From contig NZ_CP085636.1 of NCBI RefSeq assembly GCF_027571385.1, forward strand, positions 3,472,001 to 3,536,000: a stretch of 64,000 nt of DNA, written 5' to 3'. The stretch comes from Shewanella sp. MTB7. GTDB taxonomy: Bacteria; Pseudomonadota; Gammaproteobacteria; Enterobacterales; Shewanellaceae. Below, in pieces: positions 33,825 to 44,535 of the stretch; the first letter of the stretch is position 1, and every line of letters starts with the position of its first letter. Under the pieces are notes generated by a model that saw only the letters and a list, made by a program, of their open reading frames with translations, made no database searches and was not told the origin of the DNA. Both the position numbers and the translations under genes were made by a program.

Positions 33825-34169
33825 ATGATTACTTTCAAGTATGATCTCAATCAAGATGTTGTTGAACTTCAGGCGAGCGATTGGTGTGGTCTCGAGCAAG
33901 TATATATCAATGGAAAAAGGGTTTCCAGAAAACTAAACTTTGGGCAAAACAGTGAACATAACATACAACTTGATGATGGTAATAACTGTAAATTTCAATT
34001 ACTTATAGATCCATCATCCGAGCAAATGGTATGTCGAATCTACAAAAGAAATAACTTAATAGCGAGTATCAAACAGGGAAAGAAGAACTTGCTGCAGAGT
34101 AGAAAATCATTACAAAACTGGACAATCTTTTTCACTTTATCTAGCTTATTGTTATTGCTATTGAATTAA
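33825..34169 (+). CDS. Small tail-anchored membrane protein of unknown function (114 aa)
   Basis: I do not recognise a family. Residues 1-75 are a soluble beta-rich part (MITFKYDLNQDVVELQASDW, VYINGKRVSRKLNFGQNSEH), followed by a basic stretch and a single C-terminal hydrophobic helix (about 100-113, FFTLSSLLLLLLN). With no signal peptide, the soluble part should stay in the cytoplasm and the tail anchor in the membrane. Its start overlaps TATG after a weak AAAG, so expression level is unclear. Confidence 0.7.
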   Translation: MITFKYDLNQDVVELQASDWCGLEQVYINGKRVSRKLNFGQNSEHNIQLDDGNNCKFQLLIDPSSEQMVCRIYKRNNLIASIKQGKKNLLQSRKSLQNWTIFFTLSSLLLLLLN

Positions 34170-34332
34170 TTATGTTGGCCCAATTGCCTTGTACAACCCT
34201 GCATAATCTAAGCCTGTTTCCATTAATTCTAAGGCCAATTAAAACTAGCCTTATGTTCAGGTTTCGCGAATGAACAGAAACAAAGAGTTAACCATAAAGT
34301 AAGAAGATTAAGTGGATAAATGCGCAAGAATA

Positions 34333-34752
34333 CTATTCAGGAAACCGATTTATTTTATTGAGCAAAGTCACAAAAGCAAAACGTTCTTCCATTGAGAGAT
34401 TCTCTAGAAAGTATTCATTGACACGTTCAGCTTCAACAATCAGGTCCTGCTCTAACGCTTTACCGGAGTTTGTTAGCAGTATCTTAAAAGCACGACGATT
34501 GTCAGCCTCTTGATGCCGAGTCACTAAGCCTTGGAGCTGAAGTTGATCTAATATGCGTGTCATGGTGTAGTTTGCCACATCACAGCGTTTAGAGAGTTCG
34601 GTCTGAGTGATCCCCTCCTCTTGCCATAAAGCAAAAAGAACTGGCCATAATTTAATATCCAACTGGTATCGTTTGAGTTTCTTATCCAGTGCATTTTGCA
34701 GATCAATATTTAGATGAGAGACAAGATAGCCTAAACTTTCCGACTGTTTCAA
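34333..34752 (-). CDS. MarR family transcriptional regulator
   Basis: Winged-helix regulator of 139 residues: LWPVLFALWQEEGITQTEL, then recognition helix region KRCDVANYTMTRILDQLQLQ and the wing RHQEADNRRAFKILLT with the conserved D-x-R. MarR proteins usually repress a neighbouring gene and release DNA on binding a small molecule. The ligand and targets cannot be told from here. An inverted repeat lies just upstream. Confidence 0.88.
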   Translation of the reverse strand: MKQSESLGYLVSHLNIDLQNALDKKLKRYQLDIKLWPVLFALWQEEGITQTELSKRCDVANYTMTRILDQLQLQGLVTRHQEADNRRAFKILLTNSGKALEQDLIVEAERVNEYFLENLSMEERFAFVTLLNKINRFPE

Positions 34753-34792
34753 TCAACACCTCCACACGTTGAGCACCTCATTTAATATTACC

Positions 34793-34815
34793 ACTTAGTT
34801 CTCAAGAAACTAGGT
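34793..34815. promoter_or_regulatory. Candidate operator upstream of the MarR gene
   Basis: Imperfect inverted repeat ACTTAGTT-ctcaag-AAACTAGGT, about 40 bases upstream of the start, followed by TAGTGACAACTA. The size and place suit autorepression, but only one copy is visible. Confidence 0.35.
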
Positions 34816-34869
34816 ATAGTGACAACTAATTATACATTATAAAAATAAATACTAATTATCAATAACTTA

Positions 34870-35310
34870 TTAGTCAGTGACTATAAACTGATTGATATAC
34901 CGATAGTAGCAAGCGCGGCCAAGTTTCGCCGTCAGGTTCCTTTCAGTTAACACTGTGATCCCTTCATCTGTCACGTTAAAGTCATCAATACTATCGACCA
35001 TATACTTAGTATCGAGTGATGTGATCACTTCGATACCTCCCATCTCCAAGAGATGGTAATCAACAATAATTAATGGGTGATCGACCACCTCAACTTTTAA
35101 CTTTTCAGCGGGTGTAATAAGAAAGTAATCACCTTCGATATGGTTAAGAATGGAGGAGAACAAGCGTGCAAACTTAGTCGGTAAACTTCCATCAAGATAA
35201 AACCAATCACCTTGGGCATCAATCTTGAATAATACAGCCTCAGAACAAAGCTTAGCCTCTTGAGTTACCTTTGTAAGGGCTAGTTCAACAGGATTACCTT
35301 TATCGTTCAT
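34870..35310 (-). CDS. DUF1285-like conserved protein (146 aa)
   Basis: The central part (FKIDAQGDWFYLDGSLP, then ARLFSSILNHIEGDYFLITP and AEKLKVEVVDHPLIIVD) follows the DUF1285 pattern: DGxWF near the start, LFSSIL and ITPxEKL. Function is unknown. It lies downstream of the ydiJ-like gene on the same strand, separated by 76 bases containing a strong hairpin. Confidence 0.78.
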   Translation of the reverse strand: MNDKGNPVELALTKVTQEAKLCSEAVLFKIDAQGDWFYLDGSLPTKFARLFSSILNHIEGDYFLITPAEKLKVEVVDHPLIIVDYHLLEMGGIEVITSLDTKYMVDSIDDFNVTDEGITVLTERNLTAKLGRACYYRYINQFIVTD

Positions 35311-35325
35311 AGCGTCTCCTAAATA

Positions 35326-35354
35326 GCTGTGGCTAGGGAAATCCTAGCCTCAGC
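35326..35354 (-). terminator. Hairpin between the ydiJ-like and DUF1285 genes
   Basis: GCTG-a-GGCTAGG pairs with CCTAGCC-a-CAGC around GAAAT. There is no good T run on the minus strand, so it may attenuate or protect RNA rather than terminate. Confidence 0.45.
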
Positions 35355-35386
35355 CCTCAAAAAAGAATTAAATCGTTTGGCATAAA

Positions 35387-38300
35387 CTAAATCAAACTCA
35401 ATAGCGCTTCCACGGGATGCTTTGGCTTAAATCCACCAAAACGCTTTACCTGACTACGACAAGAATAACCTGACACTAAGATCTGCTCTTGTGGCAACGC
35501 CTTTAATGCCTGCTCCCAAGACATACCAAAGAGGTCTCTCGATCGTTGTTGATTTTCTAACTCATGTCCATAGGTGCCAGCCATACCACAACAGCCCATA
35601 TTGGCAGTCTTCAAATTCGCACCGAAATGAGAGAAGATTTGTTGCCACTCCTTACCCGTATTAGGTTTAGTTGTCGACTCTGTACAGTGACTAAACCAGG
35701 TGAACTCTTGTTTTTCTTCACTGACTGTTGCATTGGAAGGATGAGTTTTTATCACCTCTAACAGCCATTCATTAACCAGTTTAACCTCAAAGTCACCACA
35801 CTCATCGCCTAACACTTCACGATACTCATCTCGATAACAAAGCACCATAGCAGGATCAACACCCACCATCGGGATATTAAGTTGGTGCACTTTAGTGAGA
35901 AAGTCAGCCGATGATTTCGCTGTTTTAGCAAACTTATCTAAAAAGCCTTTTATATGAATAGGCTTACCATTTGGCTTAAACGGCAACAAGACTGGTTTTA
36001 AGCCCACCTTTTCAATCAATTTAATAAAATGGTAAACCGTTCCCGCTTCGTAAAAGCTGTTAAACGGATCTTGTACCACCAAAACGTATTCAGCACGTTC
36101 ATTTTCAGGAATAGATTCTAATGCTGCAAGATCATAGCCTCGACACGCATGGCCATCGAGACGCTGTTTAAGCGTCGGAACCGACAATGCAGGCGCATCG
36201 ATATAACCTAGGGCCTTTTTGATCACCCATTGACTCAACGAATTCTGAGAAACTGCATTGGTCAACCGTGGCACTTTGGCCATCAAAGGTAACGCATCTT
36301 CGATACCAGCCACTAAATAATCTTTCGTCGGGCGCAAGTACCTTTGGTAATAAATATTAAAAAATTGAGCCCTGAACTTAGGTACATCCACCTTAACAGG
36401 ACATTGGGATGAGCAAGCCTTACATGCCAAGCACCCTTTGAGTGACTCCATCACCTCGTGAGAATAATCATATTCACGATCCATCTTTAACGTGTTTTGT
36501 GCTCTTTGTAATAAGCCTATAGGTTTAGCCTTGGACAAGACTTCGACATCAACGCCTTCAGCTTCCAGTAGTCTTAACCACTCACGCATCAAACCTGCAC
36601 GGCCTTTTGGCGATTGTACTCTGTCACCTGTAACCTTAAATGAGGGGCACATGGGAGAATAAGTACTGTAGTTGAAGCACATGCCATTGCCATTGCAGTT
36701 CATTACATCAGGAAATGCATCACGAGTATTGATCGGGATTTGCCGATCAAAACTGCCACGTTTAGCACTCTCTACATTATAGATAAGCACACCCGCCCCC
36801 TTCGGTGCCACTAGCTTACCTGGGTTAAGCTTATTATGAGGATCGAACAGTCCCTTAACCTCTTCAAGCAGTCCGTAAAGCTCATCTCCAAATACGGCCG
36901 GACCGTATTCTCCCCTCACCCCTTTACCGTGCTCTCCCCACATTAAACCACCATATTTAAGGGTCAAGGTAGCAACTTGATCTGAGACGGTTTTGAGGAG
37001 TTTTTCATCGTTGATATCACACATATCCAGCGCAGGTCTCACATGGAGCACACCTGCATCCACGTGGCCAAACATACCATATTGTAATTGATGGCTATCG
37101 AGTAATGCTCTGAACTCCATGATAAAATCAGCGAGCTTTTCAGGTGGCACGGCTGTATCTTCAGCAAAAGCTAGGGGTTTACGACGCCCTTTAGTGGCAC
37201 CTAATAACCCCACCGCTTTTTTACGCATTGCATAGATCATATTGATGCTGTTTTTATCACGAGTAACTTGGTAACCTAATAATCCACCAGCAGCATTTTC
37301 AACTTGACTATCCAATACTGATAACAGTGCAGCGACTTTGGTTTCAACCTGCTCTTTCTCACCTGCAAACTCAACCATGTTGAGCCCGTCAATCACTGCA
37401 CCAGGTACATCTTTAATAAATTCGGAAACAGAATGCCAAATAATATCCTGTTGAGCTAGATTGAGCACTTTTGAATCAACGGTTTCAACCACCGTTGCTT
37501 TGGCCTTGACCAAATCAGGAGCATGTCTTAATGCTGCCTCAAACGAGTCATACTTGATGTTAACCATCATGCGTACACTTGGCAGCGGTGTGATGTTAAG
37601 TTTTGCCTCAGTAATAACCGCAAGCGTGCCTTCAGAGCCCGTTAAAATCCGAGATAAATTAAATTCACTCAGATCGGGGTTCCACACATTTTTCAAATCG
37701 TAACCCGTTAAGAAACGGTTTAGTTTAGGAAAGCGCGCTTCAATCTGTGAACGATTTACCCTGCAAAGTGTGGCTATCTCTTGAGTGAGCTTCTGCCCAA
37801 GTAGATTGGGAGTAACGCTGTTTACATCTTTAAGCCTATCGAGAGACACGGTTTCGGTGTCGAGCACACTGCCGTCATAAAGCACGCTCGACAGAGCTAA
37901 AACATGGTCGGATGTTTTACCGTATACCAGTGATCCCGCACCTGATGCATCAGTATTAACCATGCCGCCAATAGTCGCACGGTTCGATGTAGAAAGATCG
38001 GGACTAAAAAAGAAGCCATGGGGCCTAAGTGCATCATTTAAGGCATCTTTAACCACACCAGCTTGAACCTTAACCCATTTTTGCTCAGGGTTTATCTCAA
38101 TCACTTGATTGAGATAACGAGACAGATCTAAAATAATGCCGTGGGTTAATGACTGACCATTGGTGCCAGTTCCACCGCCTCGAGCACTAAACACCACTTT
38201 ATCGAACTCTTTTCTTGCCGCTAATCTCAATGCTATGCACACATCTTGCTGACTTTTAGGGTAAAGAACGGCTTGGGGTAAAAACTGATAAACAGAATTA

Positions 38301-38446
38301 TCTGTCGCTTGCGCTAAACGAGCACTGTACCTTTTATCAATGTCACCGCAAAAGTCACCTTGCTCCAGCGCATCTAAAAAGAAGAGGTATACAGGCTCAA
38401 GGGTTTGTTCATGTGATAATTTAGGCAACTTAACATTAGGCAACAT
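35387..38446 (-). CDS. ydiJ: YdiJ-type FAD-linked / Fe-S dehydrogenase
   Basis: A 1019-residue fusion of three parts. The N-terminal VAO-type FAD domain holds FSARGGGTGTNGQSLTHG and ATIGGMVNTDASGAGS. The FAD-oxidase C domain follows, with GEHGKGVRGEYGP. The C-terminal ferredoxin part has GMCFNYSTYSPMCPS and CLACKACSSQCPVKV for two clusters, ending with a CCG domain (MGCCGMAGTYGHE). The length matches E. coli YdiJ, a D-2-hydroxyacid dehydrogenase reported to act on D-2-hydroxyglutarate. The substrate here is inferred only from that likeness. Confidence 0.92.
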   Translation of the reverse strand: MLPNVKLPKLSHEQTLEPVYLFFLDALEQGDFCGDIDKRYSARLAQATDNSVYQFLPQAVLYPKSQQDVCIALRLAARKEFDKVVFSARGGGTGTNGQSLTHGIILDLSRYLNQVIEINPEQKWVKVQAGVVKDALNDALRPHGFFFSPDLSTSNRATIGGMVNTDASGAGSLVYGKTSDHVLALSSVLYDGSVLDTETVSLDRLKDVNSVTPNLLGQKLTQEIATLCRVNRSQIEARFPKLNRFLTGYDLKNVWNPDLSEFNLSRILTGSEGTLAVITEAKLNITPLPSVRMMVNIKYDSFEAALRHAPDLVKAKATVVETVDSKVLNLAQQDIIWHSVSEFIKDVPGAVIDGLNMVEFAGEKEQVETKVAALLSVLDSQVENAAGGLLGYQVTRDKNSINMIYAMRKKAVGLLGATKGRRKPLAFAEDTAVPPEKLADFIMEFRALLDSHQLQYGMFGHVDAGVLHVRPALDMCDINDEKLLKTVSDQVATLTLKYGGLMWGEHGKGVRGEYGPAVFGDELYGLLEEVKGLFDPHNKLNPGKLVAPKGAGVLIYNVESAKRGSFDRQIPINTRDAFPDVMNCNGNGMCFNYSTYSPMCPSFKVTGDRVQSPKGRAGLMREWLRLLEAEGVDVEVLSKAKPIGLLQRAQNTLKMDREYDYSHEVMESLKGCLACKACSSQCPVKVDVPKFRAQFFNIYYQRYLRPTKDYLVAGIEDALPLMAKVPRLTNAVSQNSLSQWVIKKALGYIDAPALSVPTLKQRLDGHACRGYDLAALESIPENERAEYVLVVQDPFNSFYEAGTVYHFIKLIEKVGLKPVLLPFKPNGKPIHIKGFLDKFAKTAKSSADFLTKVHQLNIPMVGVDPAMVLCYRDEYREVLGDECGDFEVKLVNEWLLEVIKTHPSNATVSEEKQEFTWFSHCTESTTKPNTGKEWQQIFSHFGANLKTANMGCCGMAGTYGHELENQQRSRDLFGMSWEQALKALPQEQILVSGYSCRSQVKRFGGFKPKHPVEALLSLI

Positions 38447-38492
38447 ATCAGTTCTTTCTATTTATTATTAGTGTAGGCCAAACAGTATAAAC

Positions 38493-38521
38493 AAAAAAAA
38501 AGCCGCTAAGTAGCGGCTTTT
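38493..38521 (-). terminator. Terminator of ppsA (minus strand)
   Basis: AGCCGC / GCGGCT stem; read on the minus strand it is followed by nine T. It ends ppsA before ydiJ. Confidence 0.85.
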
Positions 38522-38550
38522 GAGATTAGCTTATTCTATTTAAAGATAAA

Positions 38551-40920
38551 TTAAGCGTCTTGTTTACCTAGGTACAACCAAGTATCAATAACGGTATCCG
38601 GATTTAGCGATACGCTATCAATGCCCTGTTCTACTAACCAGGCTGCAAAATCTGGATGATCTGATGGCCCTTGACCACAAATACCCACATAGGCACCTTT
38701 AGCTTTAGCCGCTTTAATGGCCATGGCCAATAGCGCCTTGACTGCGTCATTGCGTTCATCAAACAAGTGACTGATGATGCCAGAATCGCGATCTAGACCT
38801 AATGTCAGCTGAGTTAAATCGTTTGAACCGATAGAGAAACCATCGAAATGTTCAAGGAACTGTTCAGCAAGCAGTGCGTTCGAAGGAAGTTCACACATCA
38901 TAATGACGCGTAGACCATCTTTACCACGTTCTAAACCTTGCTCTTTTAGCAGCTCAATGACTTGTTTCGCTTCATCAACCGTACGTACGAATGGGATCAT
39001 CACTTCAACATTCGTTAACCCCATATCATTACGAACGCGCTTAATCGCTTCACACTCAAGAGCGAAACAATCACGGAACGATTCAGAGATATAACGGCTT
39101 GCACCACGGAAACCCAACATAGGGTTCTCTTCTTCTGGTTCGTACTTATCACCACCGACCAAGTTGGCGTATTCGTTTGACTTAAAGTCAGACATACGAA
39201 TAATCACTTTCTTTGGGTGGAAGGCTGAAGCGATTGTCGCCATACCTTCAACCAGACGAGCGACATAGAACTCAACTGGAGAGTCGTAACCGGCGATCAT
39301 CTCATGTATTTCAGCCTGAAGCGCAGCATCTTGCTTATCAAATTCAAGTAACGCTTTAGGGTGAATACCGATCATACGGTTAATGATGAACTCAAGACGC
39401 GCTAGACCAACCCCTTCATTAGGAAGGCGAGCAAAATCGAATGCTCTGTCAGGGTTACCGACGTTCATCATGATCTTCATCGACAATTCAGGCATTGAAT
39501 CGACGCGAGAACGAAGCACATCAAAGCCTTGAATACCTTCGTAGATGAAACCCGTATCACCTTCGGCACAAGAAACCGTCACTTGTTGACCATTCTTGAT
39601 ACGCTCAGTCACATCACCACAACCAACTACCGCTGGAACACCGAGTTCACGTGCGATAATTGCCGCATGACAGGTACGTCCACCTCGGTTAGTCACAATC
39701 GCGCTGGCGCGCTTCATGATAGGCTCCCAGTCAGGATCGGTCATGTCGGTAACAAGCACATCACCTTCTTTGATTTGATCCATGTCTGCAATTGACGATA
39801 ACACTTTAGCTACACCACTACCGATTTTGTGGCCGATGGCACGGCCTTCACAGATAACGTCGCTCTTACTCTTAAGGTGGTAGCGTTCAATCAACTGCAC
39901 ATCTTCGCGAGAACGAACTGTCTCAGGGCGCGCCTGTACGATATAAAGCTTGCCATCATTACCATCTTTAGCCCACTCGATATCCATAGGACGACCGTAG
40001 TGCTTCTCGATGATCATCGCTTGCTTAGCGAGCTCCATCACTTCATCGTCATTGATTGAAAACTGACGACGTAGAGCGGCGGGAACATCTTCAATTTTAA
40101 CCTGTTTACCATGTTCAAGATCGCTTGAATAAACCATCTGAATCAACTTACTGCCAATATTACGGCGAACAACCGCTTTATAGCCAGCCGTTAAACTAGG
40201 CTTATGAACATAAAATTCATCAGGGTTAACAGCACCTTGAACAACCATTTCACCCAAACCGAATGAAGAGGTAATAAATACCACATCATTGTTGCCAGAT
40301 TCAGTATCCATGGTGAACATCACGCCAGAAGCTGCAGTGTCAGAGCGAACCATGCGCTGAACTCCGGCAGATAAGGCGACACCTTTATGATCATATCCTT
40401 GGTGAACACGGTAAGAGATAGCTCTATCATTAAACAAAGAAGCAAAAACATGCTTAATCGCAACCAAAACAGATTCATAACCTTTCACGTTCAGGAATGT
40501 TTCTTGTTGGCCAGCGAATGATGCGTCGGGCATATCTTCAGCAGTCGCAGATGAACGAACCGCAAATGAGGCATCTTTAGTTTCTGAGGAGAGCTTATCG
40601 TATGAGTCACGAACAACTTGCTCAAACTCATTATGGAACGGGGTATCGATAACCCATTGTCTGATCTGTGCACCGGCTGTAGCGAGTGCTTTCACGTCAT
40701 CTACGTCTAACACATCTAGCGTGTCGTATATCTTCTGGTTAAGTCCACTTTGTTCAAGAAATTCATTGAACGCGTAAGAGGTGGTTGCAAAACCGCCAGG
40801 CACTTGAACACCTGCGTTAGATAAGTTGCTAATCATCTCTCCAAGAGAAGCGTTTTTACCGCCGACCTTGTTGACGTCACCCATGCTTAATTCTTGATAC
40901 CAGAGTACATATTGTTGCAC
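38551..40920 (-). CDS. ppsA: Phosphoenolpyruvate synthase
   Basis: Gluconeogenic enzyme converting pyruvate and ATP to PEP, AMP and phosphate. The 789-residue protein has the ATP-grasp N-terminal half ([31 protein letters not shown]), the phospho-histidine domain [15 protein letters not shown] near residue 420, and the PEP/TIM-barrel C-terminal part with [19 protein letters not shown]. It is divergent from ppsR, which controls it by phosphorylating a threonine in the histidine domain. Confidence 0.97.
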   Translation of the reverse strand: MQQYVLWYQELSMGDVNKVGGKNASLGEMISNLSNAGVQVPGGFATTSYAFNEFLEQSGLNQKIYDTLDVLDVDDVKALATAGAQIRQWVIDTPFHNEFEQVVRDSYDKLSSETKDASFAVRSSATAEDMPDASFAGQQETFLNVKGYESVLVAIKHVFASLFNDRAISYRVHQGYDHKGVALSAGVQRMVRSDTAASGVMFTMDTESGNNDVVFITSSFGLGEMVVQGAVNPDEFYVHKPSLTAGYKAVVRRNIGSKLIQMVYSSDLEHGKQVKIEDVPAALRRQFSINDDEVMELAKQAMIIEKHYGRPMDIEWAKDGNDGKLYIVQARPETVRSREDVQLIERYHLKSKSDVICEGRAIGHKIGSGVAKVLSSIADMDQIKEGDVLVTDMTDPDWEPIMKRASAIVTNRGGRTCHAAIIARELGVPAVVGCGDVTERIKNGQQVTVSCAEGDTGFIYEGIQGFDVLRSRVDSMPELSMKIMMNVGNPDRAFDFARLPNEGVGLARLEFIINRMIGIHPKALLEFDKQDAALQAEIHEMIAGYDSPVEFYVARLVEGMATIASAFHPKKVIIRMSDFKSNEYANLVGGDKYEPEEENPMLGFRGASRYISESFRDCFALECEAIKRVRNDMGLTNVEVMIPFVRTVDEAKQVIELLKEQGLERGKDGLRVIMMCELPSNALLAEQFLEHFDGFSIGSNDLTQLTLGLDRDSGIISHLFDERNDAVKALLAMAIKAAKAKGAYVGICGQGPSDHPDFAAWLVEQGIDSVSLNPDTVIDTWLYLGKQDA

Positions 40921-41046
40921 AGTTCTATCTCCGCAAGTTTATTTCAGTGTGGCCCCTTCACAGGAGGGCTGCGGCATTTTACACTCCAGCACAACACACG
41001 TAAATCTATAATTTTATTTGTAATTTTATTACTACAAGAGGTCAAA

Positions 41047-41859
41047 ATGTTACGTAAAGTTTTCTATATTTCTGATGGGACAGCAATCACAGCAGAGGTG
41101 TTTGGGCATGCTGTTCTCTCTCAGTTTCCCGTTGAGTTTGAGTCACTTACTATTCCATTTGTGGAAACAGAAGCTAAAGCAAATGAAGTTAAGACTCAAA
41201 TCAATGATTGTTTTATTACAACAGGTGAGCGCCCTTTAGTCTTCCACTCCATCGTAAAAGCGGAGATCCGAAACATAATCTACAGCAGTGAAGGCTTGGA
41301 TTACGATTTTCTGAACACATTTGTCGCGCCATTAGAGCAACAATTGGGAATAAAGGCCTCTCCAGTGGTTCATCGTACCCACGGCAACATGAATGAGAGT
41401 TATGAAGCTCGTATCAATGCCATAAATTACACCATGGATAATGATGACGGTCAGACATTAAAGAATATAGATAAGGCTGATTTGGTCTTATTAGGCGTTT
41501 CCCGATGTGGCAAGACCCCTAGTAGTCTCTACCTTTCGATGCAGTTCGGTATAAAAGCGGCAAACTATCCCTTTGTCGAAGATGACATGGATAACCTAAA
41601 ACTGCCCGATGAACTAAAACGTAATAAGAGCAAACTATTTGGTCTAACTATCGATCCTGTGCGTCTGCACGAAATACGCCAGAGTAGAATGGAGAACAGT
41701 CGTTACTCATCATTAAGACAATGCCGTATCGAGGTTAAAGAGGTCGAGATGATGTATAAGCGTGAAAGGATACCGTATGTGAACACGACGAATCACTCGG
41801 TTGAGGAGATAGCCACCAAAATATTGGCCATGACAGGACTTGAACGTCACATGTTCTAA
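41047..41859 (+). CDS. ppsR: PEP synthase regulatory protein PpsR (kinase/pyrophosphorylase)
   Basis: DUF299 protein that inactivates PpsA by ADP-dependent phosphorylation and reactivates it by phosphorolysis. The 270-residue product starts [17 protein letters not shown] and has the P-loop [11 protein letters not shown]. The frame is open back to 40894, into the ppsA start, but AGAGG (41037-41041) five bases before ATG 41047 and normal family length set the start. Divergent from ppsA. Confidence 0.95.
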   Translation: MLRKVFYISDGTAITAEVFGHAVLSQFPVEFESLTIPFVETEAKANEVKTQINDCFITTGERPLVFHSIVKAEIRNIIYSSEGLDYDFLNTFVAPLEQQLGIKASPVVHRTHGNMNESYEARINAINYTMDNDDGQTLKNIDKADLVLLGVSRCGKTPSSLYLSMQFGIKAANYPFVEDDMDNLKLPDELKRNKSKLFGLTIDPVRLHEIRQSRMENSRYSSLRQCRIEVKEVEMMYKRERIPYVNTTNHSVEEIATKILAMTGLERHMF

Positions 41860-42071
41860 ATTAGCTCTCTATATACAGCGTTAATGCTTAAGCACGATCC
41901 ACTCAGCCATAAGACTTATATCGTAAAAAAACCTCCGATTTGGCAATTTATCTGCACGGTGACCTATAAATACTCTAATTTTTCCCGAGTTAGGCGCTGT
42001 GCATCTTGTCATGATTGGTTATAATCCGATGCAATCAGGCGAAATGCCCATACGAACGCTCGGTATAATGA

Positions 42072-43136
42072 ATGACCATTAAAACAGATGAACTACGCAC
42101 CACTTTATTATGTAAAGCTATCTCACCTGCTAAGTTAGCTTCTGAATTCCCATTAACTCAAGATGCTGCCAGCTACTTAGTGCAGCAACGACGTGAAGTG
42201 GAAGCCATTTTAACTGGCGATGATCAGCGACTATTAGTGATCATTGGCCCTTGCTCTATCCATGACACGAGTGCAGCGATCGATTATGCAAAGCGTTTGT
42301 CTGTTCTGCATCAAGAATTAAAAGACGATCTATGTATATTAATGCGCGTCTACTTTGAGAAACCAAGAACGACGGTGGGTTGGAAAGGATTAATTTCAGA
42401 TCCCGATCTCGATGGTAGCTTTAATGCAAATAAAGGCCTGCGTTTAGCCCGTCAGTTGCTACAAGAGATCACTGAGCTTAAACTGCCTATTGCCACTGAG
42501 TTCCTCGATATGGTGAACGGTCAATATATTGCAGATTTGATCACTTGGGGCGCTGTAGGAGCTCGCACAACAGAAAGCCAAATTCATCGTGAAATGGCAT
42601 CAGCTCTATCTTGCCCGGTAGGCTTTAAAAATGGCACTGACGGTAATATCAATATCGCGATTGATGCAGTGCGCGCTGCGAAATCTCCTCATATCTTCTA
42701 CTCTCCGGATAAAGACGGCGCCATGGCCGTTTACCGTACCAGCGGTAATCCCTATGGGCACATTATTCTACGCGGTGGTAAACAGCCTAATTACCATGCT
42801 GATGATATCAATGCCGCAGCGCAGCAGTTAAACGATGTCGGCGTATCACACCGCATGGTGGTTGATTTCAGTCACGGTAATAGCCAAAAGAAACATGAAC
42901 AGCAGATTGCAGTTGCTGACAGTATCATGGAGCAGATGCGTCAAGGCTCTACTGCCATCGCAGGCATTATGGCTGAAAGCTTCATTGAAGAAGGTACCCA
43001 GAAAGTGGTTCCAGGCGAAACACTTGTTTATGGTAAAAGTATCACTGATGCTTGCCTGCACTGGGAAGATTCTGAAATACTGATCCGTGCTCTTGCAAAG
43101 GCGTCAAGGGACAGAATTAACTTGTTAAACACATAA
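42072..43136 (+). CDS. 3-deoxy-7-phosphoheptulonate (DAHP) synthase, AroFGH type I
   Basis: First step of the shikimate pathway: PEP plus erythrose 4-phosphate to DAHP. The 354-residue class I-alpha enzyme has the metal/PEP motifs IGPCSIHD, MRVYFEKPRTTVGWKG, GVSHRMVVDFSHGNS and AGIMAESFIEEG. Its place just behind ppsR matches E. coli aroH, the tryptophan-sensitive isozyme, but I could not identify a TrpR operator upstream, so the feedback type and symbol are left open. Confidence 0.93.
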   Translation: MTIKTDELRTTLLCKAISPAKLASEFPLTQDAASYLVQQRREVEAILTGDDQRLLVIIGPCSIHDTSAAIDYAKRLSVLHQELKDDLCILMRVYFEKPRTTVGWKGLISDPDLDGSFNANKGLRLARQLLQEITELKLPIATEFLDMVNGQYIADLITWGAVGARTTESQIHREMASALSCPVGFKNGTDGNINIAIDAVRAAKSPHIFYSPDKDGAMAVYRTSGNPYGHIILRGGKQPNYHADDINAAAQQLNDVGVSHRMVVDFSHGNSQKKHEQQIAVADSIMEQMRQGSTAIAGIMAESFIEEGTQKVVPGETLVYGKSITDACLHWEDSEILIRALAKASRDRINLLNT

Positions 43137-43145
43137 ATTTGCATC

Positions 43146-43181
43146 TAAAAAAGCTTCACTGTTTAACAGTGAAGCTTTTTT
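43146..43181 (+). terminator. Terminator after the DAHP synthase gene
   Basis: Long stem AAGCTTCACTGTT / AACAGTGAAGCTT (43151-43177) flanked by A and T runs; could also end the opposing LPMO gene. Confidence 0.88.
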
Positions 43182-43199
43182 ACGTCAGTTACATATCAA

Positions 43200-44399
43200 T
43201 TATTGGCTGCAAGGCCCCAAGTCCTTCCAAACGCCCCACTCTCCAGATCCCGAGGGAACATCATTTTTAGTCCACCACTGTGCTTGGTAGCGAACCGAAT
43301 TATAAGCGACCTCATCACCACTGTCGTAAACAACACTATCAGTCCAGAGTGTTAAGTCACAACCACTTGGTGGCTCAGTCGGTGTCTTTACATCAAGTCT
43401 AAACGTAAACCCTAACTGCTTAGTCCATACTTTATTCAGAGCTAAGTCTTCTGAATAAGCAATGTCACCCGTGGCCTCCTTAATACCAACTTGAACCAGC
43501 TCAGCATGTAGTTGCACGACCGACTCAGCTAACTGACGAGCCCATAAGTCCGTCATTATATTGGTCGAATCAATCGCTAGCTTTTCAAATACACGCTCTT
43601 CTCCTTGTGCACTAAACAGACGGAACCAGACTTCATCCCCTTCATTAGCGGTTAAACCATTCGCGATGTATTGCTCAAGCTCTGTCCACTCAAGCGGCTC
43701 GGTATCGTTAACGATGTTAATGTCACTGCAGTTGTAAAAGCCTTCACCAGCAGCATCTTCACGCTGCCATCGGGTATATAACGTCGCAGGCCCACTTCTA
43801 TCCAGTGGGAAAGGAATGGCAATTTGATACACTTTTTTGCCATTAACCTCGCTCACTGCAATGTTAGCCACTTGGGCAATAAGGGTAAGCTTTTCCCAAC
43901 TCAACACTTCGCTGGCCACATCAAAAGTCTCATCGGATAGATAAAACTCCCAAAAGCTTGGGTTATGAGGCGTGTGAGCATCAAAAATAACGGTGATCTC
44001 TCCATCCGCATCCGGCGTCATATCACTTCGCTGCCAAAACATAGAAGGGTTATCCATGCCGGATTTTTCGACATCGCCACCAGCACAAAGTTGGCCATTG
44101 GGTATCGCTGACTGCACCGCTGTAGTGCTATTGTAATTCATCACATTTTTAGAAAACTCATTGTTTTGAACCAGCTGTTTAGTCCCTGTTGTTAAAAGCG
44201 CTGCACGGCAGGCCAAATTGGGGATCGCTGAGCCATCATCAGGCCACCAATATCCACCATCATCGACACAAAACTGTTGACGCGCTTTTGGGCTATCCAT
44301 ATAACCATGTGCATTCACACTGGACACTGACATCGCATTTGCGAGCAGTATTGTGCCCAATGTCATTGAGTATGCTTTAAAATTAAGTTTCATAATCAT
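43200..44399 (-). CDS. Chitin-active lytic polysaccharide monooxygenase (AA10) with C-terminal CBM5/12
   Basis: Secreted copper enzyme that cleaves crystalline chitin oxidatively. Signal peptide residues 1-30 end VSSVNA, so the mature chain begins at His31 (HGYMDSPKARQQFC), the first copper ligand. The second histidine is in AHTPHNPSFWEFYLS. The AA10 domain runs to about residue 220, followed by a middle segment with no clear fold and a chitin-binding CBM5/12 module (RYQAQWWTKNDVPSGSGEWG) at the C-terminus. It resembles GbpA-type colonisation/chitin proteins. An ATG two codons downstream is an alternative start. Downstream of the chitinase on the same strand. Confidence 0.92.
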   Translation of the reverse strand: MIMKLNFKAYSMTLGTILLANAMSVSSVNAHGYMDSPKARQQFCVDDGGYWWPDDGSAIPNLACRAALLTTGTKQLVQNNEFSKNVMNYNSTTAVQSAIPNGQLCAGGDVEKSGMDNPSMFWQRSDMTPDADGEITVIFDAHTPHNPSFWEFYLSDETFDVASEVLSWEKLTLIAQVANIAVSEVNGKKVYQIAIPFPLDRSGPATLYTRWQREDAAGEGFYNCSDINIVNDTEPLEWTELEQYIANGLTANEGDEVWFRLFSAQGEERVFEKLAIDSTNIMTDLWARQLAESVVQLHAELVQVGIKEATGDIAYSEDLALNKVWTKQLGFTFRLDVKTPTEPPSGCDLTLWTDSVVYDSGDEVAYNSVRYQAQWWTKNDVPSGSGEWGVWKDLGPCSQ

Positions 44400-44489
44400 C
44401 TCAAATTAGGCAGGTATATCGTAATCACCTCCCGTAATGTTGGAGTAATGCCACTTTTCTCAGAGGCATTGAGGATTGTACTTATCAAA

Positions 44490-44530
44490 ATGAGGGCTTT
44501 GATTAAGGTATTGTCCTTAATCAAGCCCTT
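44490..44530 (-). terminator. Hairpin between the chitinase and LPMO genes
   Basis: GGGCTTTGATTAAGG (44494-44508) pairs with CCTTAATCAAGCCC (44515-44528), one bulge. The minus strand then reads CATTTTGAT, a weak T tract, so partial read-through into the LPMO gene is possible. Confidence 0.65.
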
Positions 44531-44535
44531 TCTGC

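Noticed and set aside
40894..41046. N-terminal extension of ppsR to 40894
   Set aside because: It overlaps the ppsA start and is not protein-like; ATG 41047 has AGAGG upstream and gives the normal 270-residue family length.
41940..42071. TrpR operator upstream of the DAHP synthase gene, which would define it as aroH
   Set aside because: No sequence close to the CTAG-rich trp operator palindrome was found; only a weak CTAA/TTAG pairing is present.
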